A stretch of 64,000 nucleotides of DNA from Hysterium pulicare CBS 123377. Taxonomy: Eukaryota > Ascomycota > Dothideomycetes > Hysteriales > Hysteriaceae. The stretch spans positions 1 to 64,000 of the forward strand of contig AJFK01000440.1 of the NCBI GenBank assembly GCA_000467715.1. The letters are read 5' to 3'. Shown here piece by piece: positions 11,439 through 21,365 of the stretch. Below the pieces are notes generated by a model, which was not told where the DNA came from, searched no databases, and was given only the letters and a program-made list of their open reading frames with translations. Both the position numbers and the translations under genes were made by a program. How positions within the stretch are numbered: the first letter of the stretch is position 1; every line of letters begins with the position of its first letter.

Positions 11439-13272
11439 ATTTCGGTATCAATCACTTTCTGGCGACGCTTTGGGATCGTGCGGTACATAGCGGAAGTGCC
11501 TAGGTATCTTCCGATGCAGTGTGCGCACAATCGCATGACTCTCACAGAGAGGTTGTGCTTCGGAATAGTGTATGTTGAGAAGAGGGTGAAGATAAGATGT
11601 TATGAGCAAGGGGAAGAAGAGTCCTGCTACAAGCGGAAGCTAACTTCCTCGGCATCGGACTAGCTGTTGATATCTTCGTCGCCTTCATTCTTGACCGACT
11701 TGAAGTAGCATCTTGTGAGAACCGAGTGCTCTACGTATTATTGCTGACTGATGATATCAGTTTAGCAATGCTCAGAAATCTCACCGGCCCTTTTAAGCCT
11801 GCCCCCTATTGCCACCTCCGTCGTCCAGACATATCCATCGTTGAAAGTGTAGTAGCGAACTCAATGTCCAGCCCCAAAGCTTGATGGCTGAAACATAGAG
11901 TCTCCCAAGCCACCTGCATCGTCATGAGACAAAGAGTAACATGTGTTGAGCCCTCCGTTGGGAGTTCTCTCGAGTCGAGTTCTGATTGGTCAGAGATATT
12001 TCGATAACGGCTGAGCGGACTCCAGCAGTTTCGAAACACCAACACATCCTACAAAGAAGCACCCTGCAACCTCTCCGCCATCACAAAGGATTTTCTGTGC
12101 CCCTTCTCGACCTCCGATCGAGCTGCGGAAGGTTTCAGATATCCGTCTCTTGATCAATTGACTAACAATAACATATATTTGCTCCCATGTCCCATGTCTA
12201 CGCTGATGCCTATAGCATTTCTGAACGATTCCATCCTTCGCCACTTATTCTTTCTCGGTCCTCATGCCTCTGATGAAGCGTCGTCCAACGATATCCTTGC
12301 CAACGCTGATATCGTCCTCCAACCCAATTCTCTCGCCTTCACTTCACGAGTTCGAACGCGGCCGCAGACTGGATGAAGCACGTACCGCTCCCGATGACTT
12401 TAACGGTGGCCTAAGCAGACGAAGGAGTCTATCAACTGGCTCCTCCCGATTTTGGTGCAAAGTTAGAACACAGGTCGAATACAGAGCATTTCGGAAACCG
12501 TTGAACGGTACTTGGACGGAACTGCCGCCTGGCTTGTCACGGAAGTTCTCCGTTCTGGACAGGAAGCCTTCTACATCTTCAAGCGGAAAGAGGAAAAGGT
12601 TCACCTTGTTGGGCTAAGATATACCATGTCGAACGGTTATCATGGAAGAAATGTGTTACGATGGATTATGAGAAGGCCTTGATGTGGCTGTCCTTGCGGG
12701 CATCGCGGTAACATCCTGGTCTATTTGTATACGCTGGTTATATGCAATGGATCGTGGGTTGTACCAACTTCTCGGACAATTTATAGATACAACTAAGAAT
12801 TCAGACTTGTCTCGGATTGAGCTTTCACCAGGGCTTAGCATCCTCAGCACCTGGCTCGAGTGAGCTATCATTTGCGCATGCCTCTACATTGCTATGTAAA
12901 TCATTATTATGGTGTGTAAATAGATGGCATGTAGCTGATCTTGTAGCCGTAGTATTCGCGTTAGCTAGTCGCAATGAGTGGCATTCACAATAGATGACAC
13001 CAGAGTATGACTGGTTCGAATGGCTGCCTACAGCCTGCAAGCCTTCTCTTGGCAAGTGTTCTACCTCTCTCAACCACACCGAACTGTGCAGGCGTCCCGA
13101 AACTTCGCATACGTCACTGGACACCTCACAAGATCCAAAGAATCAGAAAATCGAAATTGCGGCATCTTCAACGTGGTTTGGACCACGTTACCGTTGCATT
13201 CGGCTCCCGCTCGAAGCCCTGTGATTCCCTTTCAGCCTTGTGGGTCAACATTCAACCCAGGCAGAATCCACA
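11439..13272. other. intergenic, 1.8 kb, no supported gene
   Basis: Between the divergently placed regulator and HET relic. Open frames exist at 12264-12617 (+, 117 codons, rich in Arg and Ser) and 12244-11990 (-, 84 codons). Neither carries a recognisable domain and the two strands are open in overlapping fashion, so I do not call genes. No repeat was recognised. Confidence 0.4.
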
Positions 13273-15131
13273 ATGCGGCTTCTGCATGTTCTCAAGCGTA
13301 AGATCATGTCTTTTGAGGGCAATTCGATTCCCCCGTATGCCATCTTGTCCCATACCTGGGGTGATGACGAGGTGTCATTCAAACACATGCAAAAGCCGTC
13401 CAAATACGATCCTACAGCTAGGGAAGGTTATTCTTAAATAGACTTTACTTGTGAACAAGCTAAATGCGACGGCTTGGACTTTATCTAGATCGACACGTGT
13501 TGCATCGACAAGACTAGCTCTGCAGAACTTTCAGAAGCAATCAACTCAATGTTTCATTAGTATAAGAAAGCAGAAATCTGCTACGCATATCTATCAGATG
13601 TTTATCTGGATGACTTACCAGATGCACTGGATTCGGATTTTCGTAAAAGTCGCTGGTTCAAAAGGGGCTGGACATTGCAAGAACTTATCGCGCCACGGAA
13701 AGTGATGTTTTATGCAAGAGACTGGACTTTCATCGGAACCAAGGATGATCTTTCTCAGACTATTGAGCAAATTACTTAGAAAATACCTTCGTCCGTCCTT
13801 CGTGGGGCTCCTATCCATACTCTTAGCGTGGCAACAAGGATGGCCTGGGCATCGGATCGGGAGACAAGCAGAGAAGAGGATACCGCTTACTCTCTTCTGG
13901 GCGTATTTGGGGTGAACATACCGATGTTATACGGAGAGGGCTCAAGAGCCTTCACGAGGCTCCAAGATGGTATTTGTCCCATTTCCATTTCACGAGCCAC
14001 AATTAACCTGATGTGACAGAAATTCTGAAAGAGATTGATAACCAATCGATACTTTCGTAGAGTTATACTGATAGCCACCAACTGCATCTCAATACTGGGG
14101 ACTTAGCTGATTCTCCTCGTGCATTTTCCGATGCATTCGATGCTGTCCCTCGTCGTTTTTGGAGCACTAGCTTTCCTTGCAGCATGACTAACAGAGGCTT
14201 GCGGATAGAAGCCCCTATTTACTACCAACAACAGTTCGGCTCTTCCCATCAAATACCACATGTCATGCTGCAATGTTCCCGAGAGCATAATTACTACCAT
14301 GTTTTAGCCATCCCATTGCAGCAGGAACCAAGCCAAGAGGAATACAGTAGAATTGGCAGGCCTGTCATATGTCAACAAGACCACTGGAAACAAGTAAAAA
14401 GGAAGATATTATATCTTCAAAGAAACCTGTCTAGACCGTTGTACGATATTCCATAACATGGGGTGTTAATTCGTCCTACTCCTTCTTTTTTATGGATGGG
14501 ATATCAGCTTACCGCTGTATATCCACCGGAGCTTTGGGACTCACGCACAAAGGTCATCAGCGGAAGGAATTCGAATGTGGGTATTGGAGAACGTCAATAC
14601 TGGGATGCAGCAATTACATTTAGCAAAGATAATGCAAACAACATAGCGATCTTACTCCGATTTCTCAGGGAGCACGACAAGCGTCCAATTAGGTTCTTGT
14701 ATAAACCATTACTCGTCCTAGATGCCCTCTTTCAGTATTGGGGGTACCAAGATGTGTTCCTAATTGCGACCGACACCCTTTTAGCTCTCTCTCGACAATG
14801 GCAATCGCGCAGAAAACCACTGTGCTCGGTTATTCGGCTGAAGTCGACGGAAATACAACCTGAGAAACTCCTACGGAGATCTTGGGCGGGTTTCAAGGGA
14901 CAAGGAACAGAAGTTGAACTAGAAGATCACACTGCATCGGTCCGATTGAAAGATGAGACGGTAATGGGAGTACCTATGTTTGTTGTCTATATAACCAACA
15001 GCTGGAGAGGGGATTTTCACCTGCGAAACTTGCGTCTCTCCGCAGAGTTGGAAGTATTCTCTCTATTTTTTACAATCACAACATTTCCGTCTCTGCAACC
15101 GTATTCCCCTAGCACGATCTCATTGCTCTGA
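13273..15131 (+). pseudogene. HET-domain (heterokaryon incompatibility) protein, decayed
   Basis: HET-domain proteins trigger cell death when genetically different hyphae fuse. The start at 13273 gives MRLLHVLK, then PPYAILSHTWGDDEV, the DTCCIDK motif, SRWFKRGWTLQELIAP and ARDWTFIGTK, and finally EEDTAYSLLGVFGVNIPMLY, which is the full HET signature in order. A likely intron near 13970-14018 leads to a C-terminal region (LADSPRAFSDAF, then TNRGLRIEAPIYY) like that of many HET proteins, running to 15131. The same frame is broken by about six in-frame stops spread over the gene. At least two replace tryptophans that are invariant in the family (TGG to TAG), a G-to-A change of the type left by repeat-induced point mutation. 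It is almost certainly non-functional. Confidence 0.85.
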
Positions 15132-15987
15132 CGTTCATCTTGATCGAAATGCATGTTTTGAAAATAAGTTACGATGATTTTAATTTCCTACTTTCACGAG
15201 TGCTTTGGATATTGACCTTGGCCTTCATTGTACTTGAACGTTTCGATATGCATAAAGCTCAGTTGTACTTAATGTTCGCGATTATTGCCTTTTGCGAGGT
15301 GGATTTTTTACAGTTAAAAAGAGTTTCATTTTAAGGGTTGCTGATCATGGCGCAGCCTATTGCAGAAGTTTGAGGCCTCGAGTTACGGTACTGAACTGAG
15401 GACACCTATGGGGGTTATGAATATAGAGAAGACGATGAATTAAAATCTTGGTCATGCGATAGTATACGGCCTGGCCGGGGTTTCGTAGACCAGAATTTAA
15501 TCTGGGAGCAAACCATCTATAACCACGGAACTTAAATTATGTAACATAAATTTACTTCTAGAAGATAGATAGTCTTCGACCAATTATTTTCAAGTATTTT
15601 GTTTTACAGTTCTCCATAAGGTTGAGGTTGATATGTCAAAAAGCTCGATTTTTTGATCTTGGAGGGGTGCGCGAGGACTTTTTCCACCCCTGTGGTACCT
15701 CAGGAGAGCGAACTCACTTGAGGCATCGGCAGGATCATCTATTCAAAGGTACTGACTCGAACACTTTCGTTCCTAGACTGCGAGTTTGTAGGCTTCGGTC
15801 ATTCACTCCCTCAACCTTCTTGATCGTTTCAATCAGCGATCACATCGCTCCTTCCTGACCTCAGCACCACGGCCTTGTCCGGGCTCCAGCCACATCACCG
15901 TGACTTGACACCAAAGTCTCACGAACATATCAGCTCACTATCAGCTCTTAGTCCCATGTTTCAAATCCCGTACACACTCTAACCTCT
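15132..15987. other. intergenic between HET relic and mannosidase
   Basis: No gene recognised. The first 500 bases are A+T-rich and could be further decayed flank of the HET relic. The last part holds the 3' end of the convergent mannosidase transcript. Confidence 0.4.
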
Positions 15988-17829
15988 TCACCTCGGCTTT
16001 GAAACCGGTCTCCTAAAGGGATGCGCCTCGGTATTAAGCACCCACTCATCCAAATCAATCATATCCGGCAGACTAAAGATCAAGTAGAAATACTTCAACG
16101 TCTCCGCAAGCCAGAAACTTTCCATTGAGTCTGATTGCATTGGATACTCACTCGTGTCCGTGACATCCTCTAACGCCGCATTTGCGAACGCTGTTGAAGT
16201 GGCTTTTTGAATCGATGTGAACATGTCCCATGCATCCTCGACGTAGTGCGAGTCACCGGTGATGCGGTAGAGGAGGAAAACAGACTCGATGGCTTCAGGA
16301 CGCAGGAGATACCTGGTGTCGCGGATGGCAGTGAAACCTTTAGGGAGTTTTTGCTCGCGGATTGCCCATTTTGCGTTGTCGCCAAAGCGAGGATACGAGC
16401 GGCGGAGCACTTCCTCCTCGTATGCGGTTTCGTTCCATGGGCAGTGTGTTCGGGATCTGCAGGGTACAACGTCGAAGATCTCGGGCATGATGCCGGTGGG
16501 CATGGCTTTGTAGGCGTAGATGCAACCGTCGGTCAATTTGGCGCCCAGGTCTACATGGTGATTGTTGTTGAAGATGCGGCCGGCGAGAGCGAACATGCCG
16601 CCTACGAAACAAGTCAAGTGTTGGCCTTCGGGGTCAAGATTGATGCTATCGGGGCTGTCCGCGTTGACGTTGCCGGATATGAGGATGTCTTGTCCGTCCG
16701 GGAGCATCGGGCGGAATAACATATGCTTGTCTACCATTGCCATGGAGTCCTCGTAGAGTTTTTGATATACGGGCTCTTGACCTCCGAGGAGAGCGAAAGT
16801 TTTGGGAAAGTATTCGTACGCGGAGTCGGCCATAGCGCCTAGTGTGAAGGATCTATCGTAGCTGAAATCCTCAACATAGGCATTCATCCAGATCGGGAAC
16901 ATCCCAGGAAGTCTAGTGCTATTTTGCGCACGATCAAGCAAAGATGTGACTCTAGCGACTGCGTCGTAATATTTTGGTTGTTTTGTGATTTGTGCAAGTC
17001 TTACGAACTCCATTGTAAGAGAAGCCACACCCGCAATGCAAATGCTACTGTCTGCCGTGAATCCTTGGCCAGTCTTTGCTGATTCAACAGGGAGTCGATC
17101 AAGAGGCATGTGGTTCGGCGTATCAAAGGCTCTGTACAGCATCTCGCCAAGCTGAGTTGCCTTCTCTAAGAGCTCCTTCCTGCCACTGAGATCATACGCG
17201 CTGAGAAGGCCTCCAAGGTACCGAATCGTTGTCTCAAAAACACTGATAGTGATCATTTCGGTCTTGCCGAAGTCGATCTGGGCGACTGCCGCAACGGCCT
17301 CGTCGAATTCTTTCCTTAGACCCATTATCCACAGAGTATCCAACGCGTCTACCAAAGTGGCTGCCCACCCTCCGAAAGTGTCTTTCCCTTCGTTGGAGAC
17401 TGGCATGAGTTCGTCCCTCATCCACGCTACGTTCTTGTAGCTTTTCCATGCTCTTAGGAACGCATTCCGAACGGCAACCCTTCTCCTCTCTCGTTTATAT
17501 CTTTGGGAGCTCGATTCCGGCAAGAATTCGTATTGGATATTTTGGATTCGCTTCGATTGTCCTTTCGGTATTGAGATGTACGACTCGAGTGTGTTGTTGA
17601 ATGGTGCGGTTCGCCAGTCGAAGCTTGCTGTGGAAGGGTAATGCCTACTCCCCGAATTCCCGTTCATATATTGTTCGTGTCTAGCAAAGTCCATTGATAG
17701 TCTATCGGTTGGTTTGCTGAAGAAATAGAATATTGAAACAATGACCGCTACAGCGACACCGTAGAGTCTCATGCGCTTGTGGCGGCGCGTGATCGGCTTT
17801 GCCCATCTAGGCACCATGATGGCGAGCAA
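15988..17829 (-). CDS. class I alpha-1,2-mannosidase (GH47)
   Basis: Trims alpha-1,2-linked mannose from N-glycans in the ER/Golgi, or targets misfolded glycoproteins. A single uninterrupted frame encodes 613 residues. The N-terminus is a type II signal anchor: a basic stretch, then a hydrophobic segment at about residues 22-40 (YGVAVAVIVSIFYFF), followed by a stem. The GH47 catalytic domain spans roughly 100-600, with DELMPVS, GWAATLVDALDTLWIMG, HLTCFVGGM and LTDGCIYAY (the conserved disulphide cysteines), RYLLRPEAIES and DSMESFWLAETLKYFYLIF. Ca2+-binding and acidic catalytic residues sit in these motifs. The lack of introns contrasts with its neighbours. Another ATG lies four codons downstream. 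Whether this is the ER, Golgi or an Mns1-like paralogue is not decided. Confidence 0.96.
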   Translation of the reverse strand: MLAIMVPRWAKPITRRHKRMRLYGVAVAVIVSIFYFFSKPTDRLSMDFARHEQYMNGNSGSRHYPSTASFDWRTAPFNNTLESYISIPKGQSKRIQNIQYEFLPESSSQRYKRERRRVAVRNAFLRAWKSYKNVAWMRDELMPVSNEGKDTFGGWAATLVDALDTLWIMGLRKEFDEAVAAVAQIDFGKTEMITISVFETTIRYLGGLLSAYDLSGRKELLEKATQLGEMLYRAFDTPNHMPLDRLPVESAKTGQGFTADSSICIAGVASLTMEFVRLAQITKQPKYYDAVARVTSLLDRAQNSTRLPGMFPIWMNAYVEDFSYDRSFTLGAMADSAYEYFPKTFALLGGQEPVYQKLYEDSMAMVDKHMLFRPMLPDGQDILISGNVNADSPDSINLDPEGQHLTCFVGGMFALAGRIFNNNHHVDLGAKLTDGCIYAYKAMPTGIMPEIFDVVPCRSRTHCPWNETAYEEEVLRRSYPRFGDNAKWAIREQKLPKGFTAIRDTRYLLRPEAIESVFLLYRITGDSHYVEDAWDMFTSIQKATSTAFANAALEDVTDTSEYPMQSDSMESFWLAETLKYFYLIFSLPDMIDLDEWVLNTEAHPFRRPVSKPR

Positions 17830-18950
17830 ATACTAATGACCGGCAATAGTTGGGTGTTGGCGTAATAGAGAACGGAAGTCCGTAATGTCTGAATGCCTAA
17901 AGGAATCATCTATTAATACGGCGAAGACAAAGAATATATCCTGCTGATACGAGGGACTGCGCAAGAAAGTTTACCGTCTTGCCAAATATTGACAAGGCTG
18001 TGGAATAGAGAATGACTGATGAAGAGAAGAGAAGAGAAAGGGTGTATGTGGAGGACTACACTGGAGTGAATGTAAGCAGTCGAGTGGATGCCATTGCGGA
18101 AGTCTACAAGTGCGGCCGAGAAGAGGTGCAGGGCGTGGCTGCTAATCTAAGCTGCCAAGAGGAAAGGGTGGCATTGTTCCAACAAGAGGCGAGTAGATGG
18201 ACACCTCGTATGGCATTTTGGAGCGCGTTGGGGGGATCTGTCAACTTGCTCGCGGCTATGTGAAACGTGTAAGGTTGAGATGCAGATGCCGCTCCGACTA
18301 GGGCTTATGTAGCGTACCCGCTTTTCACCATTTAAGCGGCACGCCTCTCCCATTAACCCCCCCTGGCATGGCTTTTAATTCCTACCATTCATATCTTTAC
18401 ATCTTCTCCCCCCATCGCGTGAGATGTTGAAGCTCTGAAATTCGAAAGGTTGAGTTGCCCTGTTCAGCCACAGTTACTTCAATTCCCTTACATAGACTGT
18501 GTCAGACTCCGACGCATCTCTGGTGCAGAACTTAGTGCTAAACAGTAGTAGCTCTCTGTTTTTTTGAGTCAAATTCACCAAAAGAAGTTCCCTAATCTAC
18601 CTTTGAGACATTCCGTCTGAACTGGCTTTTCAGATCTTCTATGGACATCCTCGGACATCACCACATACAAGAGTGCATTGCTGCAGATGAGCCGACACTT
18701 TGGAGCTGTCCCAGTCATACCTCAAGCCCCGTCAAGGCTCCTAGCGTTCCTTCGAACTAGTTGCTACTCGTGATAATAGTTCTGCAATATACTCTCATGC
18801 GCTACCATTGCCGGCCATGCTGTAGCAGCTTAAGTTCAGCCGCCATGATGGCACGGGCAAGTAGGAAAGCATTGTTCGAGATACTTAACAGTACTGTGGT
18901 GGGCCCCCAGGAACTAAACCCCCGAGCATTATCAACGCCTTAGCCCTCTT
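17830..18950. other. intergenic with one small open frame
   Basis: Promoter of the mannosidase plus 3' flank of orotate phosphoribosyltransferase. An 83-codon frame at 18012-18263 (+) begins MTDEEKRRERVYVEDYTG and ends LGGSVNLLAAM. It has a charged start and a weakly hydrophobic end but no family I recognise. It could be a small orphan gene; support is weak. The rest shows nothing. Confidence 0.35.
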
Positions 18951-19667
18951 TCAATCACTGGCCCTGTATTTCGCCCTGTATTCTTCTAATCTCTTCAAGT
19001 CTTCCTCGGTTCCCAAGCCTTTGAGATACTCCATAACATCATCCAGAGTCAGGATTGCCAGCACTGGAATTCCGTATTGCTTTCGAACCTCACCAATTGC
19101 GCTGGGTCTCGGAGTGCCATCATCATCCGTGGCACTTGGCGTCTTCTCTAGCCTATCAAATGCCACTATGATACCAACAAGCTTACCACCTTCTCTCTTG
19201 ATTATCTCAATGGCTTCTCGTATGGCTGTTCCTGCCGTAATTACATCGTCGACAATGACGACTCTCTGCCCAGCCAACGGTGCTCCCACTATATTCCCAC
19301 CCTCGCCATGATCTTTCGCCTCTTTTCGATTGAAGCTGTAGCTTATATCCCCATATTTCTCCACGTCCAGGTCTGCAAGCTTGTCCACCGTCGCTGATGC
19401 TAGTGGAATGCCCTTATATGCTGGTCCAAAGAGGACATCGAACTGGAATGAGGGGTCTGATGTCGAATGTGAAGTAAGCGCATGTGCGTATGCGGCGGTT
19501 ATGGATTTTAACAATCGTGCTCGGTGGAAGAGACCGGCGTTGAAGAAGTAGGGAGATGTTCGTTTTGATTTTAGTGTGAAAGTGCCAAATTTGAGGGCGC
19601 CAGACGATACGCAGTCCTCGATAAAGTTCGTCTTGTACGATGGCAACAATACCTGATCTGGAGCCAT
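18951..19667 (-). CDS. ura5: orotate phosphoribosyltransferase
   Basis: Transfers phosphoribosyl from PRPP to orotate, making OMP, the fifth step of de novo UMP synthesis in the cytosol. One exon encodes 238 residues from the ATG at 19667, the usual length; the frame stays open upstream but adds sequence unlike the family. Visible motifs are [16 protein letters not shown] near the start, [11 protein letters not shown] (orotate loop region), [15 protein letters not shown] (the flexible catalytic loop with its lysine) and the PRPP-binding [13 protein letters not shown]. It is divergent from tim23 across about 500 bases. Confidence 0.97.
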   Translation of the reverse strand: MAPDQVLLPSYKTNFIEDCVSSGALKFGTFTLKSKRTSPYFFNAGLFHRARLLKSITAAYAHALTSHSTSDPSFQFDVLFGPAYKGIPLASATVDKLADLDVEKYGDISYSFNRKEAKDHGEGGNIVGAPLAGQRVVIVDDVITAGTAIREAIEIIKREGGKLVGIIVAFDRLEKTPSATDDDGTPRPSAIGEVRKQYGIPVLAILTLDDVMEYLKGLGTEEDLKRLEEYRAKYRASD

Positions 19668-20174
19668 GTTTGTGAAGTGGAGCGAAAAGTACCAGTGAAA
19701 GACTCGAAGTGGAGATGTGCCAGCTCTAGTGATCTTATCATTTGAACACAATGCTGTTTCTCGGGTTCGCAGTGATTGATCAAGACCGGAATCGAAGAAC
19801 AACCGAGACTGTTGTAACCGCAACTGCTTCGATATCTGGGGCTCAAGGAGGCAGAGGGTGGAGGGGCAGATGTACAAAGTGGTGAACCCTTGTCAGCCGA
19901 GAATCTGTTTCTTGAGGTGGTCCGTGCATCAGTACGAAGCACCATCCATGGTGGCTCCCTGGTAGAAAATTATCGCCGAACCGCTTTGGCATTGACATTC
20001 ACCACCGTCAACCTCGCGAACTTCCATCTATTCGTCCTTCTCGGCGATATAACTCATCGTCTTTTCTTCTTTTGATTTTGTTGTTGAAGGCCTTTCGTCC
20101 CCATCTGCCTGGCCGTTGGACCATCTCCTTCGCCGCCGACTGTTCCCCATCGTTCATCTCTCGCAACTTTCAAC
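19668..20174. promoter_or_regulatory. shared divergent promoter of ura5 and tim23
   Basis: The 507 bases between two divergent housekeeping start codons must contain both promoters. There is no clear TATA box. The tim23 side has pyrimidine-rich tracts (TCTTCT, TTTTGTTG, CTCCTTCGCC), common near fungal transcription starts. Specific factor sites were not identified. Confidence 0.55.
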
Positions 20175-20888
20175 ATGACAATGTACGCGCTGAACACCAT
20201 CTGGTTTGCGTGTGGTATCTAGACTGACTATTTCTTCAGCTGGGACACCCTCACAGGCCGGAGATCCACCTCACCAGCCACCAGCTCTGAGCCCTCGGGC
20301 GTCCTCGATACCCGCGACTCCTTCACGCCAACTCCCTTCGACCCATCCACAGCCGCACAAGATGTATCATCATTTCTCATAGATCCTTCGCAATTACACC
20401 CTCTCGCCGGCCTCAACCAAGACACATTAGATTACCTGACTCTCGATGATAGCGTCCTCTCCGATCTCCCCGGTGCACGCTCCGCTCTCCCATCCCGAGG
20501 CTGGTCTGATGACCTCTGTTATGGCACTGGAGTCAGCTACCTCTCCGCTTTAACAGCTGGAGGGGCTTGGGGCTTGATGGAAGGGCTGCAAAAGACACAG
20601 GCAACAGCAGGCCCGCGGCTACGAGTAAACGGCGTCCTGAACGCCGTTACGAGGAGGGGACCCTTTTTGGGGAATAGCGCTGGTGTGGTTGCAATGGTTT
20701 ATAATGGAATTAACAGCACAATTGGGTATTACAGGGGGAAGCACGATGCATCTAACTCTGTTGTGGCGGGAGCGTTATCGGGGATGATATTTAAGAGCAC
20801 GAGAGGTGTCAGGCCGATGATGATTTCTGGCGGCATTGTTGCTAGTGTCGCTGGAACATGGGCGGTAGGTTTTGAAGCAGTGATGTGA
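20175..20888 (+). CDS. tim23: mitochondrial inner-membrane translocase subunit Tim23
   Basis: Channel-forming subunit of the TIM23 presequence translocase. The first exon is only 8 nt (20175-20182, ATGACAAT); a 57-nt intron with GTACGC and TTCAG ends follows, then exon 2 at 20240-20888. Together they give 218 residues (MTIWDTLTG...). The N-terminal half is hydrophilic and faces the intermembrane space, with a DYLTLDD-type segment. The C-terminal half carries the Tim17/22/23 domain with four membrane segments: GTGVSYLSALTAGGAWG, LRVNGVLNAVTRRG, FLGNSAGVVAMVY and a final VVAGALSG...GGIVASVAGTWAVG. The frame has no methionine before residue 113 other than the mini-exon start, which makes the tiny first exon necessary. 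Confidence 0.93.
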
Positions 20889-21365
20889 TTAGAAGACGTG
20901 CGCTGATTGCAATCACAGGTTTTCCGACGAGTCTACTTCGAGTAAAAGCTCGATTTTTTACTAATCGAGCCACCAAGATAAACTAGATTCTTAGTGTCAT
21001 AATATATTTTCAAGAACTGTTCCCGATTGATTTGCCGAAATCATTTGGGGCTCTAGGGAATCGGAGACGGGGTTGGTTACGGTTGGAATTTTGGTGCCTG
21101 CTTAGCGGTTCCCTTCTGCTCTGTCTTATTCTCGCACATGCATGGATATCATCTCTCCTCATGGACTTCTCTTGTATCATATAGACCGCTGCGGATGCAT
21201 CGCCGGATGGGTTCCGGGGAGTATCTTGCAATTGTAGAACGCTTGGCTGATGTGTAGGATCAATGAATGTGGAAAATAATTTACATATTTTAACTCCAAT
21301 TTCCTGACCATAAAGCTGTTCGGGACTAGCTTTTCCGTTGTTCATCTATACTAGGAATGATCCGA
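20889..21365. other. intergenic, convergent 3' ends
   Basis: Between the convergent tim23 and the membrane protein gene. It has an A+T-rich stretch near 20945-21010 (TTTTTTACTAATCG, AATATATTTTC) that probably serves transcript ends. No gene was recognised. Confidence 0.45.

Noticed and set aside
12264-12617. 117-codon Arg/Ser-rich frame
   Set aside because: No family resemblance, and the opposite strand is open across the same interval (12604-12344).
16207-16719. 170-codon frame antisense to the mannosidase
   Set aside because: It mirrors the codon structure of the strongly supported GH47 gene on the other strand.
18012-18263. 83-codon small protein candidate
   Set aside because: Plausible start and charged N-terminus, but nothing supports translation; noted only within the intergenic entry.
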